A stretch of 33,491 bases of DNA from an uncultured Clostridia bacterium (GTDB lineage Bacteria; Bacillota; Clostridia; Christensenellales; CAG-314), in the NCBI GenBank assembly GCA_947630425.1, contig CANRHN010000017.1:1-33491 (forward strand). Reading direction: 5' to 3'. The translations under genes and the position numbers were made by a program. Position 1 is the first letter of the stretch, and every line of letters begins with the position of its first letter. Below the pieces are notes generated by a model. It ran no database searches. It saw only the letters and a program-made list of their open reading frames with translations, and was not told where the DNA came from. Below, one piece after another: positions 7,839-17,473 of the stretch.

Positions 7839-8687
7839 CTACAAATTCGCGTTTTCGGAAGTAGTTGACTGCTTTATGGAGAAAATTTGGGGTTCGCTTC
7901 CCGCTCCTTTCAACACCACGGCAAAATCAAAGCAGTCTGTCAAATCGAACTTTTCGTTGAAATCGGCAACAGTTCTGCCATGCACGCTACAAGCAAGCCG
8001 CACGCCGCTGTTGGCAACGGACTTGACGGCGGGAATGTCGTCCGCGCTCAATTCGTCGCATACGATCCAATCGGGAGAGATCGCCCTTACGCCAACCTCG
8101 AACGCGTATGCCTTGCTCGACCATCGGAGAACGTCGCAGCAACTGTCGCTTTGCAATCCGTCAAAAAACAGCTCGCCCCGCTCGTCCACCGCCAACACAT
8201 TGTATCTGCGAGAAAGTTTTGTTGCCAAATCTCTCAAAAAGGTTGTTTTGCCGCTCCCCGGCGCGCCAACAACAATCACATTCCCCTGTTCGCATAACGA
8301 CATTGTTTGAGCGTCCACAAGATTGACGCAATGAGGTATGCGGAAACATAGCGACGTGTATTTTCGAAAAACGGTATCATTTGCGGCGACATGTCCGCAA
8401 ACTCCCACTCTAACGCCGTCCTCCAAAGTAAAAAAACCTTTTGCCAACATTTTTTCGTAAGCATAGACGGAGCTGTTGCAAGCGCGATACACAATTTGGT
8501 CACAGTCCTCTTGGGGGACGATTGCACCGCCGCTTTCAAGCTGCAACTCATTCTGACCCAAAACATACCACTGTCCCCCGACGTTGACTCGTACGGGTTT
8601 GCCGTTTCGTATGCGAATTTCCCTGACATTTTTATGGCTGCACAGTCTGTCGGAAATCTCCCTTGGCAAACAATCCCACACTTTCAT
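7839..8687 (-). CDS. spoIIIAA: Stage III sporulation protein AA (secretion-type ATPase)
   Basis: 282 aa from the ATG at 8687 (MKVWDCLPREI). SpoIIIAA is a mother-cell ATPase related to type II/IV secretion ATPases that powers the feeding-tube channel. The Walker A motif GAPGSGKTTFLRD is near residue 150, a Walker B-like VLAVDERGEL near 178 and a second acidic motif IVCDEL near 217. The N-terminal domain contains the family's VREIRIRNGKPV. The ORF track offers an alternative start 18 residues upstream (8741) with an AGAAGG site. That extra part is hydrophobic and not typical, so the later start is preferred but not certain. Confidence 0.88.
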   Translation of the reverse strand: MKVWDCLPREISDRLCSHKNVREIRIRNGKPVRVNVGGQWYVLGQNELQLESGGAIVPQEDCDQIVYRACNSSVYAYEKMLAKGFFTLEDGVRVGVCGHVAANDTVFRKYTSLCFRIPHCVNLVDAQTMSLCEQGNVIVVGAPGSGKTTFLRDLATKLSRRYNVLAVDERGELFFDGLQSDSCCDVLRWSSKAYAFEVGVRAISPDWIVCDELSADDIPAVKSVANSGVRLACSVHGRTVADFNEKFDLTDCFDFAVVLKGAGSEPQIFSIKQSTTSENANL

Positions 8688-8692
8688 ACAAT

Positions 8693-8740
8693 AACATATA
8701 GGACAAGCCCGCAAAATATGCAAAAAAAGGTTTTGTATCA
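8693..8740 (-). promoter_or_regulatory. Possible sigma-E promoter region of the spoIIIA operon
   Basis: On the minus strand GCATATT, which fits the sigma-E -35, stands 14 bases before TATATGTT, a poor -10. Alternatively GCATATTTT could be the -10 with TGATAC upstream. The spoIIIA operon is sigma-E controlled in Bacillus. Neither arrangement is strong. Confidence 0.3.
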
Positions 8741-8803
8741 TTCAAAGCCTTCTTCTGTAAATTGTCAAAAAACCAAAGAATTTCACAGCAAGAAAAAGAT
8801 AAC

Positions 8804-8833
8804 AAAAAAAAGGCGACCGCCGAAGCAGTCGCC
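8804..8833 (-). terminator. Intrinsic terminator after efp
   Basis: Minus strand: GGCGACTGC-TTCG-GCGGTCGCC, a 9-bp stem (one G-T pair) with a UUCG loop, followed directly by eight T. Begins 12 bases after the efp stop and insulates spoIIIA from efp transcription. Confidence 0.92.
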
Positions 8834-8845
8834 CCACAAACCAAG

Positions 8846-9406
8846 TTACTTTGCGCGTTCCATATACTCGCCCGTGCGGGTGTCGATACGGATCAAGTCG
8901 CCTTCATTGACGAACATCGGGACCATCAGCGTGTAGCCTGTCTCAACGGTTGCCGGCTTGGTGGCATTTGTTGCCGTGTTACCTGCAACGGCGGGTTCAC
9001 AAGTTACAACCTGCAAAACAACAAAGTTGGGAGGTTCAACGGAAAACGCTTCGCCCTTGTAAAACTTGATTGTGGCGGTCATGTTCTCCTTGAGGAACTG
9101 CAACGCGTCCTCCACTTGTCCTTTGTTGAGAGGAACTTGTTCGTAAGTCTCGTTATCCATAAAGTAGTACAAATCGCCATCGGAATACAAATACTCCATT
9201 TCTTTGTTTTCGATGTGTGCCAATTCGTACTTTTCAGATGGATTGAAAGTTTCCTCACGCACGGCGCCGGTCACAACGTTCTTTATTTTTGTTCTGACAA
9301 AAGCCGCTCCCTTGCCGGGTTTGACATGTTGAAAATCAACAATCACGTATATGCCGTTGTTGTAAACGAACGTTACGCCCTTTCTGAAATCGCCTGCTAA
9401 AATCAT
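8846..9406 (-). CDS. efp: Elongation factor P
   Basis: 186 aa, normal length. EF-P binds ribosomes stalled on polyproline and promotes peptide bond formation. The three beta-barrel domains are recognisable. The N-terminal loop carries HVKPGKG with the lysine that is modified in many bacteria, and the C-terminal domain ends in [21 protein letters not shown]. It stands alone between its own consensus promoter and a strong terminator. The start is preceded by GGGAGG at 9 bases. Confidence 0.97.
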   Translation of the reverse strand: MILAGDFRKGVTFVYNNGIYVIVDFQHVKPGKGAAFVRTKIKNVVTGAVREETFNPSEKYELAHIENKEMEYLYSDGDLYYFMDNETYEQVPLNKGQVEDALQFLKENMTATIKFYKGEAFSVEPPNFVVLQVVTCEPAVAGNTATNATKPATVETGYTLMVPMFVNEGDLIRIDTRTGEYMERAK

Positions 9407-9430
9407 AAAATGTAGCCTCCCTTATTTATC

Positions 9431-10498
9431 CTATATGATTATAATAGTTTTTTCCGATGTTGTCAAGTCGGTAATACCGTCTTCCTCAATAAGCAGCAAA
9501 TCTTCTATTCTTACTCCGCCCACGCCCGGAACATAAATCCCCGGTTCGCAGGTGATAAACTGTTTTGCCTGCAATTCGTCGGTAGAACGTGCGGACGCGC
9601 TCGGCGTTTCGTGAATGTCAATTCCCAAGCTGTGCCCCGTGCTGTGAACAAAAAACTTTTCGTAGCCGTTGGACTTTATTACCTCGCGGCAAAAAGAATC
9701 CAATTCTCTGCCCGCCATTCCGCAGTAGGCATTGTTGATGCCCATTGTTTGCGCAAGCAACACCACGTTGTAAATTTTGTGCAATTCCTCGCTTGGCTGC
9801 CCCACAAAAACCGTGCGGGTCATGTCCGAGCAATAACCATGATAGCGAGCGCCGAAATCCATTGTGACAGGGTCTCCGAGTTCTATAATCTTGTCCGTTG
9901 GATGAGCGTGCGGTTTGGAAGAATTGACGCCCGAAGCAATGATTGTGTCAAATGCAAGCCCCTCCGCGCCGTTTTTTGCCATTTGGTACTCCAGCTCAAC
10001 TTGGACGTCTCTTTCGCTCATGCCGGGCTTTAGTACCTTCAGAATTTCCGAAAAAGCAATGTCGGTAATGGACTGCGCCTTTTTGATGTAAGCAATTTCC
10101 GTTTCCGTCTTGAAGCTGCGCACGCGGCAAATATCATCGCCCACAGGCACAAGTTTTACGCCCGTCAGCTTACGTTTGAAGTCGCCAAACTCCTGAACGG
10201 TCAGCTCGTTATCCTCGTAGCCTACGGTCTTTACATCATGCTTTTGGAATACCTCAATCAACGCGTCCGTTGCACTTGTGCCGTTGTCGATTTGCACGAC
10301 GTCCACGCCTTCTTTTGCAAGCACTTGTGCCATTTCAAAGTATCTCGGGTCCGTGATGAACACGTTTCGGTTGCCCTTAAGCAGAACGAGAAAACCGAAC
10401 GTGGAAGCAAAACCCGTAAAATACATACGGTTCTTTTCGCTGACAACCAAAACCGCGTCAACCTTAGATAACTCAAAAAGCTTGTCGGTATTTTTCAT
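9431..10498 (-). CDS. Xaa-Pro aminopeptidase/dipeptidase (M24 family, YqhT-like)
   Basis: 355 aa metallopeptidase expected to remove N-terminal residues before proline. A creatinase-like N-terminal domain (about 1-125) precedes the pita-bread catalytic domain. All metal ligands are visible: MDFGARYHGYCSDMTRT (two Asp), HSTGHSLGIDIHE (His), CEPGIYV (Glu) and GVRIEDL (Glu). The ATG at 10498 follows GGAGG; the ORF track's start is a TTG inside that site. The last codons (TIIII) also contain the -10 of the efp promoter. The pair with efp is conserved in Firmicutes. Confidence 0.92.
   Translation of the reverse strand: MKNTDKLFELSKVDAVLVVSEKNRMYFTGFASTFGFLVLLKGNRNVFITDPRYFEMAQVLAKEGVDVVQIDNGTSATDALIEVFQKHDVKTVGYEDNELTVQEFGDFKRKLTGVKLVPVGDDICRVRSFKTETEIAYIKKAQSITDIAFSEILKVLKPGMSERDVQVELEYQMAKNGAEGLAFDTIIASGVNSSKPHAHPTDKIIELGDPVTMDFGARYHGYCSDMTRTVFVGQPSEELHKIYNVVLLAQTMGINNAYCGMAGRELDSFCREVIKSNGYEKFFVHSTGHSLGIDIHETPSASARSTDELQAKQFITCEPGIYVPGVGGVRIEDLLLIEEDGITDLTTSEKTIIII
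9438..9466 (-). promoter_or_regulatory. Consensus promoter of efp inside the peptidase gene
   Basis: Minus strand TTGACA, 17 bases, TATAAT: a full match to the sigma-A consensus. Both boxes lie within the last 12 codons of the upstream peptidase gene. The leader to the efp ATG is about 25 nt. Confidence 0.9.
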
Positions 10499-10510
10499 AG
10501 TTTCCTCCAA

Positions 10511-11356
10511 TCAGATGCTATCGTAGATTTGCCTCATAGTCAAAGCGTCGTCGGCTTGCGTGCCGTCCGATTCGCAAATAACAACAGGCTCGAGCTTGTA
10601 CTTTTTCAACACGCGGGCAAGGGGCTCGAACTCCGGTCCGAAAAGGGTGTCGGCAAAGGTAAGATGACGAACTTCCCCTCCGACCGAGTATTCGATTTTT
10701 GAAAAATGTATATGCACCTTGCTTGCGCGCTCAAAACCGAGGTCGTTTGTCAGGTGAACGATTATTTGTTCAAAATCCTCCTCCGTTTTGAGACTGCCGT
10801 ACGTGCGCGCATTTATGTGACCGAAATCTATCGTCGGAATGAAAAAGTCGGCAATTTTACAAAATTCCGTCACTTCGGCTACATCGCCGATTTGATTGAT
10901 TTTGCCCATTGTCTCGGGACAAAAAATGCAATCGTCCATTTTGTTTTCCACAATTTTGCGAGCAAGAATCTCCATGCGTTTTTTTGTCAGCTCCACCGCT
11001 TCCTTGCGCGTCATTTTGCCCACGGTGGACGGGTGAAAAACCACCCTGTTTCCGTAAAAGGCGCGAACCTTGTCGCAACTGCGCAAAACGTAACCGTAAG
11101 ATTTTTCCGCCATTTCGTCGGACGGGTTTGCAAAATTGATGTAGTAAGGCGCGTGAACGGAAATAGCCACGTCAAACACCTTGCCGAGCTCTCCGATTGC
11201 ATTGGCTTTTTCGTTGCTGATGTTGATACCTCTGCCGAATGAGTATTCGTAGGCATTCAACCCCTGCTCTGCAAGCCATTTTGGAGCGTCCACGCTTGAG
11301 GTGTGTCCCTCGTCGTAAAATCTGTTGCAATTGCCGCTTGGACCAAATCTAATCAT
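10511..11356 (-). CDS. nfo: Endonuclease IV-like AP endonuclease (TIM barrel)
   Basis: 281 aa, AP endonuclease family 2 fold. The family cuts DNA 5' of abasic sites with three zinc ions. The barrel-end metal ligands are all visible: VHAPYYIN (His), VVFHPST (His), CPETMGK (Glu), IDFGHINAR (Asp and His), KVHIHFSK (His pair) and VICESDG (Glu). The N-terminal MIRFGPSGN is typical of the Firmicutes/archaeal branch annotated as deoxyribonuclease IV. It starts 8 bases before the end of ribF and ends 12 bases before the peptidase start. A sugar isomerase of the same superfamily is possible but fits the ligand set less well. Confidence 0.82.
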   Translation of the reverse strand: MIRFGPSGNCNRFYDEGHTSSVDAPKWLAEQGLNAYEYSFGRGINISNEKANAIGELGKVFDVAISVHAPYYINFANPSDEMAEKSYGYVLRSCDKVRAFYGNRVVFHPSTVGKMTRKEAVELTKKRMEILARKIVENKMDDCIFCPETMGKINQIGDVAEVTEFCKIADFFIPTIDFGHINARTYGSLKTEEDFEQIIVHLTNDLGFERASKVHIHFSKIEYSVGGEVRHLTFADTLFGPEFEPLARVLKKYKLEPVVICESDGTQADDALTMRQIYDSI

Positions 11357-12236
11357 TTTGTACCCTTTCTTTGTCTTTTCGCAGCTGTTCGGAAAGCTGC
11401 TCCTTGCTGTCGAATTTGCATATGGGGCGCAAAAACTGCGTTAAAGACAGCTTCAGTTGTTTGCCGTACAAATCGCCGTCAAAGCCCAAAAGATGCGCTT
11501 CAACGCTCACGCCGTCCAAATCGAATGTCGGTTTTTGTCCGATGTTGATTATTGCGGAAAAAACCGTCTCGCCAATTTGCGCTTTTCCGCCGAAAACCCC
11601 TATCGGAAGCAATTTGTCCTGCGCCACCTTCAGATTTGCCGTCGGAAAACCCATTTGATGCCCCACTTGTCTGCCGTGAGCAACCGTACCTGTCACAAAA
11701 AAGGGTTGAGAAAGCAAATCGTTTGCCGCTTGGACGTTTCCGTTTGCAATCAAACCGCGCAACATTGTTGTGCTTACTTTTGCGCCGTCAATGCAAATTG
11801 CGTCTACAATGTCCACATCGCACACGTCTGTCAGCGCATGTACCAAATCGTTGCAATCCTTTTTGTCGCGCCCGTATGTGTAATCGAATCCGCACACAAC
11901 GCCTTTGAGACAATAACGTTTGAGCATGTTGACAAAAGCGTTGCCGTTGTTGTCGCGAAATTTTTCATCAAATTCGGCGGCAATAACGTAGTCAACATTC
12001 AAGCTCCGATAGATATCCAGCCTTTCTTCAAAGGTATACAGCACCTTTTGCTCTCTGCCCAACAAAGCCAAATGATTGTTGGAAAAAGTAAACAAAGCAA
12101 CCTTTGCGCGGCGTTCGGCGGCTCGTTGTTTGCAAAGCTCCGCCAAACGTACATGCCCAAGGTGCATGCACCCGAAGTAACCCAAACACATCACTATCGG
12201 TTCATTCAGTTGGTCTCCGAATTTTTTTACCTGCAC
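11349..12236 (-). CDS. ribF: Bifunctional riboflavin kinase/FAD synthetase
   Basis: 295 aa. It phosphorylates riboflavin to FMN and adenylates it to FAD. The N-terminal nucleotidyltransferase domain shows HLGH near residue 27; the preceding canonical FDG is FGC here, so the Asp is absent. KVSTTMLRGLI near 155 is the second nucleotide motif. The C-terminal kinase domain shows MGFPTANL near 197 and VSVEAHLLGFDGDLYG with the catalytic Glu. Start is GTG, 4 bases after AGGAG and 7 bases after truB, matching the truB-ribF order of Firmicutes. Confidence 0.93.
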   Translation of the reverse strand: MQVKKFGDQLNEPIVMCLGYFGCMHLGHVRLAELCKQRAAERRAKVALFTFSNNHLALLGREQKVLYTFEERLDIYRSLNVDYVIAAEFDEKFRDNNGNAFVNMLKRYCLKGVVCGFDYTYGRDKKDCNDLVHALTDVCDVDIVDAICIDGAKVSTTMLRGLIANGNVQAANDLLSQPFFVTGTVAHGRQVGHQMGFPTANLKVAQDKLLPIGVFGGKAQIGETVFSAIINIGQKPTFDLDGVSVEAHLLGFDGDLYGKQLKLSLTQFLRPICKFDSKEQLSEQLRKDKERVQND

Positions 12237-12243
12237 AGTTCTC

Positions 12244-13095
12244 CTAAGTGGCGTTTTTCAGATAGTAGTCTATTTTCAGTCTGCCGGCAAAGCTGCTTCC
12301 CAAACCGAAAAACGTACCCTTACAGTAAATTTTACGCGTTCCGTCAAAGTTTGCGGCAACGGGACGTCCGTTTTCCAGATCCGCAAAAAACTTGTCGTCC
12401 ACAACATGGTTTTGCAAATCCGCAAGAGGGTAGGCGATGTCAAGAAGGCACTCCTGTTTTTTTTCGCGAATTTCGTCAAGCGTGTACGCGTCCGCAATCT
12501 CGAAACAGCCCGACGCCAATCGAATCAATCCGCTCATATAGCCGACAGTTCCGCATGCGGCGGCAATGTCCCTTGCCAAGGAGCGAATGTATGTTCCGCC
12601 ACTACATTTGACGTCAACGACAAAAGTGTCGGAGCAGCGTTGTTCCACAAGGGAAATTTCGTAAACGTTTACCGTGCGTGAATCGAGCTTTACCGCTTCG
12701 CCCTGTCTTGCCAACTTGTAGGAACGAACCCCTCCGACCGATATCGCGGAATACGTAGGCGGAATTTGCTGCAATTCTCCCCGAAACAGTTTAAGCGTCT
12801 GTTCCAATTGATGTCGCGTCGGTACAACGTCGCTTGTTTCGGTTACTATGCCGTAGGCGTCAAGCGTATCGGTAGTTTTTCCGAAAGTGAAAAAAGCGCG
12901 GTAGTACTTTGTTTTGTTCGTTAGAAAGTTGAACAGTCTTGTTCCCATGCCTACCGCAACAGGCAAAACGCCGCTTGCCCCGGGGTCCAATGTGCCGAGA
13001 TGTCCCACCTTTTCGCGAAAAAGGTGCTTCAAACACACCACCACGTCGCTTGCCGTTGCCCCTACAGGCTTCAAAACATTTACAAATCCGTTCAT
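12244..13095 (-). CDS. truB: tRNA pseudouridine-55 synthase
   Basis: 283 aa. TruB converts U55 in the T arm of tRNAs to pseudouridine. The catalytic aspartate lies in GHLGTLDPGASGVLPV near residue 38. The family motifs YRAFFTFGKTTDTLD and SGGTYIRSLARDI follow. The C-terminal part after about residue 225 is the variable substrate-binding tail. It begins 3 bases after nrnA; no good ribosome binding site is seen, so translation is probably coupled to nrnA. Confidence 0.95.
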   Translation of the reverse strand: MNGFVNVLKPVGATASDVVVCLKHLFREKVGHLGTLDPGASGVLPVAVGMGTRLFNFLTNKTKYYRAFFTFGKTTDTLDAYGIVTETSDVVPTRHQLEQTLKLFRGELQQIPPTYSAISVGGVRSYKLARQGEAVKLDSRTVNVYEISLVEQRCSDTFVVDVKCSGGTYIRSLARDIAAACGTVGYMSGLIRLASGCFEIADAYTLDEIREKKQECLLDIAYPLADLQNHVVDDKFFADLENGRPVAANFDGTRKIYCKGTFFGLGSSFAGRLKIDYYLKNAT

Positions 13096-13098
13096 ATA

Positions 13099-14064
13099 CT
13101 AAATACTGTAGCCGACGACTCGCTCGATTTTTTCTATGACATCCTCGAGAAATCCGCTTATCATGCAGCCCGCTGCATACATGTGTCCGCCGCCGCCGAA
13201 TTCCTTGCAGACATCTCTGACGGAAAAGTCCTTTCCGCGCATACTTACCTTGAAAGTGTTGGGCAAGTACTCGGTTAGCATAACGCCGACTCGGGCGGTA
13301 TCAATGTTGATAACGTTTTGCACAATGCCCGCCGTTGTTCCGATATCGGCGTCAAATTCTTTCAAATCCGCCTGCGTCAAGTACATTAACGCCATTTTGC
13401 CGTCGTAAAAAGTGCGCAGGTGGCTTATCGCGCGACCGAGCAGCTTTGTTTCTGTAATGCTCGTATCTTTGAAAAATATTCTGTTGATTTTTTCCATGTC
13501 CGCGCCGCCATCACACAGATCCGCAGCCATCAAAAAGCTCGCTTTGTCGGTGTTGTTGTGAGAAAAGTTGCCCGTATCTGTACACAAACCCATGTAAAGA
13601 TAGGTTGCAATGCGAGCGTCTACCTTAACGGGAAGCTGCCGCACTATCTCATAAACAATTTGACATGTACTTGCATAATGCGTTACGAGGTTGTACTTGG
13701 AATAGTACTCGCCGCCATGGTGATCCAACGTGAGCGTTTCGCGATTGTTGGAATACAAGCCTCCAAACTCTCCAACACGGTTTATATCTCCGCAATCTAC
13801 GGCAACCAAAAGGTCGAATTTACCCGAAAACTGAGCGGATATCTCCCTCGTTTCCTCAAAGGAGTCCGTAATTTTGTTTCCGACAGGCATATCGCAAAAA
13901 ATTTTTACTGTTTTGCCCAATTGTCTCAAAGCCAAACAAAGCGCAACTGCAGAACCGATTGCGTCGCCGTCGGGATTTGTGTGAACAAACAACGCCGCGC
14001 TGTTTATACTTGCAAGCAAATCTGCCGCCTGTTTAGCTGTTACCGTCTTTCCTGTTGATCTCAT
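13099..14064 (-). CDS. nrnA: DHH/DHHA1 phosphoesterase, oligoribonuclease/pAp phosphatase NrnA
   Basis: 321 aa. NrnA degrades short RNA oligonucleotides and dephosphorylates pAp. The DHH domain has NPDGDAIGSA near residue 30, VAVDCGD near 92, TLDHHGG near 113 and TDTGNFSHNNT near 167. The DHHA1 domain ends with the glycine-rich GGGGHMYAAGC near 290. The start overlaps rbfA by 32 bases, a long overlap, but it gives the normal N-terminal helix before the first motif. The rbfA-nrnA-truB order is common in Clostridia. Confidence 0.93.
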   Translation of the reverse strand: MRSTGKTVTAKQAADLLASINSAALFVHTNPDGDAIGSAVALCLALRQLGKTVKIFCDMPVGNKITDSFEETREISAQFSGKFDLLVAVDCGDINRVGEFGGLYSNNRETLTLDHHGGEYYSKYNLVTHYASTCQIVYEIVRQLPVKVDARIATYLYMGLCTDTGNFSHNNTDKASFLMAADLCDGGADMEKINRIFFKDTSITETKLLGRAISHLRTFYDGKMALMYLTQADLKEFDADIGTTAGIVQNVINIDTARVGVMLTEYLPNTFKVSMRGKDFSVRDVCKEFGGGGHMYAAGCMISGFLEDVIEKIERVVGYSI

Positions 14065-14392
14065 ATATCAATTCGTCGATTTTTTGTCCGTATTCCATTG
14101 TCGTATCCAAAACAAATTTGAATTCCGGTACTTTTCGAATGTACATTGCACGAGACACTTCACGGCGTACGGCAGGTTCGTTTTCTTTGATTGCCTCAAA
14201 CGTAGCCGCCGCTTTTTTTGCATCCGTCGAATAAATACTGACGTAAACCTTGGCTGCGGTCAATTCCCTGTCGCAATCCACGTCCAACACCGTAAACATT
14301 TCCGTTATACGTGGATCTTTGATTTTTTTTGTTAAAATTTCGGCAATAAGACGCTTAAACTCCGAATTAAGTTTGCTTGTTCTGGTGTTCAT
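14033..14392 (-). CDS. rbfA: Ribosome-binding factor A
   Basis: 119 aa KH-like protein that binds the 30S subunit and helps mature the 5' end of 16S rRNA, important in the cold. Conserved segments are [10 protein letters not shown] near residue 20, AKVYVSIY near 47 and [22 protein letters not shown] near the end. Its start overlaps the infB stop by 4 bases, as often seen for this pair. Confidence 0.95.
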   Translation of the reverse strand: MNTRTSKLNSEFKRLIAEILTKKIKDPRITEMFTVLDVDCDRELTAAKVYVSIYSTDAKKAAATFEAIKENEPAVRREVSRAMYIRKVPEFKFVLDTTMEYGQKIDELIYEINRKDGNS

Positions 14393-16920
14393 TGCTCGAT
14401 CTCTTCCATCTGATAAACTTCGAATACGTCGCCGACCTTGATGTCATTGTAGTTTTCCACGGAAATACCGCATTCGTAGCCGGATGCAACCTCTTTGACG
14501 TCATCCTTGAAACGCTTTAGCGCAAGAATGTTGCCTTCGTAAATACTTACATCGTTACGGTAAATACGCACTTTGCCGCTGCGCGCTACTTTTCCGTTTG
14601 TCACATAGCAACCTGCAACAGAGCCGACGCCTGTAATTTTGAATACCTCTCTGACCTCTGCGCTTCCCAGCACCGTTTCGCGGAATTTGGGAGCAAGCAG
14701 GCCTTTCATTGCCGCAGTAACGTCGTCCACCGCGTCGTAAATCACATTGTACAAGCGAATGTCAACGCCTTCTTTTTCCGCCAACGTTTTGGCATTGTTG
14801 TCGGCGCGCACGTTAAATCCGATAATGATTGCTTCCGACGCTTTTGCAAGCATGACGTCCGTTTCCGTGATTGCGCCCACGCCGCCGTGAATTGCGCTGA
14901 CTTTTACTTCGTCATTCGAAATCTTTTCAAGGCTGCCCTTCAATGCTTCGAGACTTCCCTGAACGTCTGTCTTGATGATAAGATTGAGCGTCTTAAGCTG
15001 ACCTTCGGAAATACGACCGAACAAATCGCCCAAATTGATGGAAGGCGTTTGACGGGCATTTTCCAACTTGACTTTGTTTTTGCGTTCCTCTGCCGCTTTC
15101 TTTACAAGCTTTTCGTCGGCGACATACATATAATCGCCCGCTTGCGGCACTTCGGAAAAGCCCAACACCTCGACAGGCATGGACGGACCCGCGCTTTTGA
15201 TTTTTCTTCCCTTGTCGTCAAACATGGCGCGAATTTTTCCCGTTGCATAGCCCGCAATCAAACTGTCGCCGACATGCAACGTGCCGTTGCTGATAAGTAT
15301 TGTTGCGACAGGACCTCTTCCCTTGTCCAGCTTTGCCTCAATTATCGTTCCCGTGGCTCGCTTTTCGGGATTAGCTTTCAATTCCTTTATTTCCGTCACA
15401 AGCAGAACGCTTTCAAGCAGCTTGTCAAGTCCCATACCTGATTTTGCGGAAACGGGGACCATAATGGTGTCGCCGCCCCACTCTTCGGGAACGAGTTCAT
15501 ATTCGGACAACTGTTGCTTTACCCTGTCGGGGTCCACGTGCGGCTTGTCCATCTTGTTGATTGCGACAACGATAGAAACTCCCGCCGCTTTGGCGTGGTT
15601 TATCGCCTCAATCGTTTGCGGCATAACTCCGTCGTCCGCCGCCACGACGATTATCGCAACGTCGGTGATTTTTGCTCCGCGCGCACGCATAGCGGTAAAC
15701 GCCGCGTGTCCGGGGGTGTCTATAAACGTAATCTTTTCGCCGTTGACTTCCACGGTGTACGCGCCTATGTGTTGCGTGATACCGCCCGCTTCGCCGCTTG
15801 TTACGTTTGTGTTTCTTATAGCGTCGAGCAACGACGTCTTTCCGTGGTCTACGTGTCCCATAACGGTGACAATGGGCGGACGTTTGGTGTTGTTTTCCAA
15901 GCCGTCATCCGTCTCGGCGTCAATGATGATTTCCTCGGCGGTAAGCTCTTGCTTAAGCTCCAACGTTACGCCATGCTCGCCTGCAATATATTCGGCATAG
16001 TCAAAATCGACCGTATCGTTGATTGTTTTCATTATGCCTTCTTTGAACAACTGTTTTATAATCTCCGACGCGGAAACGCCAATACGTTCGCTCAAAAGCT
16101 TGATGGGCACTTCTTTGTCGTTGACGACGGCATGCGTAATTTTGGGAGCAACAGAAACGTTGGAGGATTCGCTCTTTTTTGTGCGGTTTTTGCGGACAAC
16201 TCTATCCTCGTCGTAGTCTGCCGTGTAGTCGCGCGTAAGAAGTTTTTTAAGGTTGTTTTGACGTTTTTCGTCGGGATGTTCCTTTGTTTTGTTTTTGTTG
16301 CCGTGCGACTTTTGCGCGTCAACGCGCGGCACTTCCACAACGGGGGTAAATTTCTTTCCTGCCGAAGCGCCGTTTCGGGTACTGCGGTTTGCAGAACCTT
16401 GTTCGTCCTTGACGGCGGGGCGAGAACCTGTTTGCGCTTTGCCGGATGCGCGCTGTTCGCGTTTGGCGTTGCCGGCAGAGCCGCCTTGGGAAGTTGAGGA
16501 GATATCGATAAATTTTCTTATCTTTACATTACCCTTTTCGTCGGTGTAACGCTTGATTTCTCTTCCGTTTTCTATGATAGTATCTACCTTGGTCTGCGGT
16601 TTTTCCACCTTGGGAGCTTCAACCTCGGGTGCGGCAGGAGCTTCTTCCGTTGCAACAACCACTTCCGCCGTTTGCTCGGTTTCGACAGCGACGGTCGGCT
16701 CTTCTTGCGCTTGTTCTTTTTCCGCGTTTGCAAGTGCCTCCATCTCTATCTGTCTGAACTCTATCTTGCGTTGCTGTATTGCTTCGGATATCGCATTTGC
16801 ACGCAACTTGACAGACGCCAATGTTTGTTGTAGAGCACGAGCAACATTCAAAACGCTCGTTTTGACCGTTTTGATGTTTTCATAGCTTCTTTGTTTTTGT
16901 GTATTGGTTGTATTTGCCAT
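14389..16920 (-). CDS. infB: Translation initiation factor IF-2
   Basis: 843 aa. This GTPase brings initiator tRNA to the 30S subunit and promotes subunit joining. A long charged, low-complexity N-terminal region rich in Glu/Ala/Val and then Lys/Arg covers about residues 1-245. The IF2-N domain follows ([25 protein letters not shown]). The G domain has [21 protein letters not shown] and SAKSG. The C-terminal domains end at MEEIEQ. The ATG at 16920 overlaps the ylxQ stop (TAATG) after GGGAGG; the ORF track's 28 extra residues lie in ylxQ and are rejected. Confidence 0.97.
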   Translation of the reverse strand: MANTTNTQKQRSYENIKTVKTSVLNVARALQQTLASVKLRANAISEAIQQRKIEFRQIEMEALANAEKEQAQEEPTVAVETEQTAEVVVATEEAPAAPEVEAPKVEKPQTKVDTIIENGREIKRYTDEKGNVKIRKFIDISSTSQGGSAGNAKREQRASGKAQTGSRPAVKDEQGSANRSTRNGASAGKKFTPVVEVPRVDAQKSHGNKNKTKEHPDEKRQNNLKKLLTRDYTADYDEDRVVRKNRTKKSESSNVSVAPKITHAVVNDKEVPIKLLSERIGVSASEIIKQLFKEGIMKTINDTVDFDYAEYIAGEHGVTLELKQELTAEEIIIDAETDDGLENNTKRPPIVTVMGHVDHGKTSLLDAIRNTNVTSGEAGGITQHIGAYTVEVNGEKITFIDTPGHAAFTAMRARGAKITDVAIIVVAADDGVMPQTIEAINHAKAAGVSIVVAINKMDKPHVDPDRVKQQLSEYELVPEEWGGDTIMVPVSAKSGMGLDKLLESVLLVTEIKELKANPEKRATGTIIEAKLDKGRGPVATILISNGTLHVGDSLIAGYATGKIRAMFDDKGRKIKSAGPSMPVEVLGFSEVPQAGDYMYVADEKLVKKAAEERKNKVKLENARQTPSINLGDLFGRISEGQLKTLNLIIKTDVQGSLEALKGSLEKISNDEVKVSAIHGGVGAITETDVMLAKASEAIIIGFNVRADNNAKTLAEKEGVDIRLYNVIYDAVDDVTAAMKGLLAPKFRETVLGSAEVREVFKITGVGSVAGCYVTNGKVARSGKVRIYRNDVSIYEGNILALKRFKDDVKEVASGYECGISVENYNDIKVGDVFEVYQMEEIEQ

Positions 16921-17222
16921 TATTTTTCCTCCCGAGGCATATACATCAAATTTTCCGTTATTGCGCCGGCTAACGATTTGTCGCAGATAGCCAACGCTTT
17001 GCAATTTTTACTTTGCAAAAATTGATAAGTTTCGATTTGCAAAAGGGGACATTGTACGCGTTCGCTTACGCTACGCAACACGCTTTGAGAGTTGGGCGAC
17101 AAGTCCTCGGTGAAAAGAATCAAGTAGATCCTTTTTCTGCAACTTTTGATTTGGTCGCAGCCGAATACCGCCGAACCCTTTTTTATTGCAAACCCTATAT
17201 AAGTTTGAATTTTACTGTTCAA
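16920..17222 (-). CDS. ylxQ: L7Ae/L30e-family RNA-binding protein (YlxQ-like)
   Basis: 100 aa. YlxQ proteins are small kink-turn RNA-binding relatives of ribosomal protein L7Ae. Features are the N-terminal [19 protein letters not shown] and a central [15 protein letters not shown] strand-loop. A C-terminal [18 protein letters not shown] is also typical. It lies between ylxR and infB, overlapping ylxR by 11 bases and infB by 1. Function in bacteria is not settled. Confidence 0.85.
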   Translation of the reverse strand: MNSKIQTYIGFAIKKGSAVFGCDQIKSCRKRIYLILFTEDLSPNSQSVLRSVSERVQCPLLQIETYQFLQSKNCKALAICDKSLAGAITENLMYMPREEK

Positions 17223-17472
17223 GTAATTTCTCCAATTGTTGCTCCACCGTCTCCAAAGAAAAGCCGTGCTGTTTTACAAACCCCTTGCTTTTGAGAGCTT
17301 TGTGAATACACTCGGCGCACCTACACAAATATACTCCCCTGCCGTTGAGCTTTCCGCTCAAATCCACTACTACGCCGTCAGCGGAATTTACTATTCGCAC
17401 AAGTTGATTTTTTGGCTTCATTTGGCGGCACGCAACGCACATTCTTTCCGGTTGTTTTTTGAGTGATGACAC
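17212..17472 (-). CDS. ylxR: YlxR family (DUF448) nucleic-acid-binding protein
   Basis: 86 aa from a GTG at 17472 with AAGGAG 6 bases upstream, immediately after the nusA stop. The longer ORF-track start lies in nusA. Signature segments are RMCVACRQMKPKNQLVRIV near residue 10 and LNGRGVYLCRCAECI near 40, typical of YlxR. The family binds RNA or DNA and in some bacteria affects RNase P or transcription. Fixed position between nusA and ylxQ. Confidence 0.9.
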   Translation of the reverse strand: MSSLKKQPERMCVACRQMKPKNQLVRIVNSADGVVVDLSGKLNGRGVYLCRCAECIHKALKSKGFVKQHGFSLETVEQQLEKLLEQ

Positions 17473-17473
17473 A

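Noticed and set aside
11457-12611. 384-aa plus-strand ORF
   Set aside because: Antisense shadow of ribF and truB; composition is unnatural and the minus-strand genes are certain.
15514-16497. 327-aa plus-strand ORF
   Set aside because: Antisense to the infB gene; no motif or ribosome binding site.
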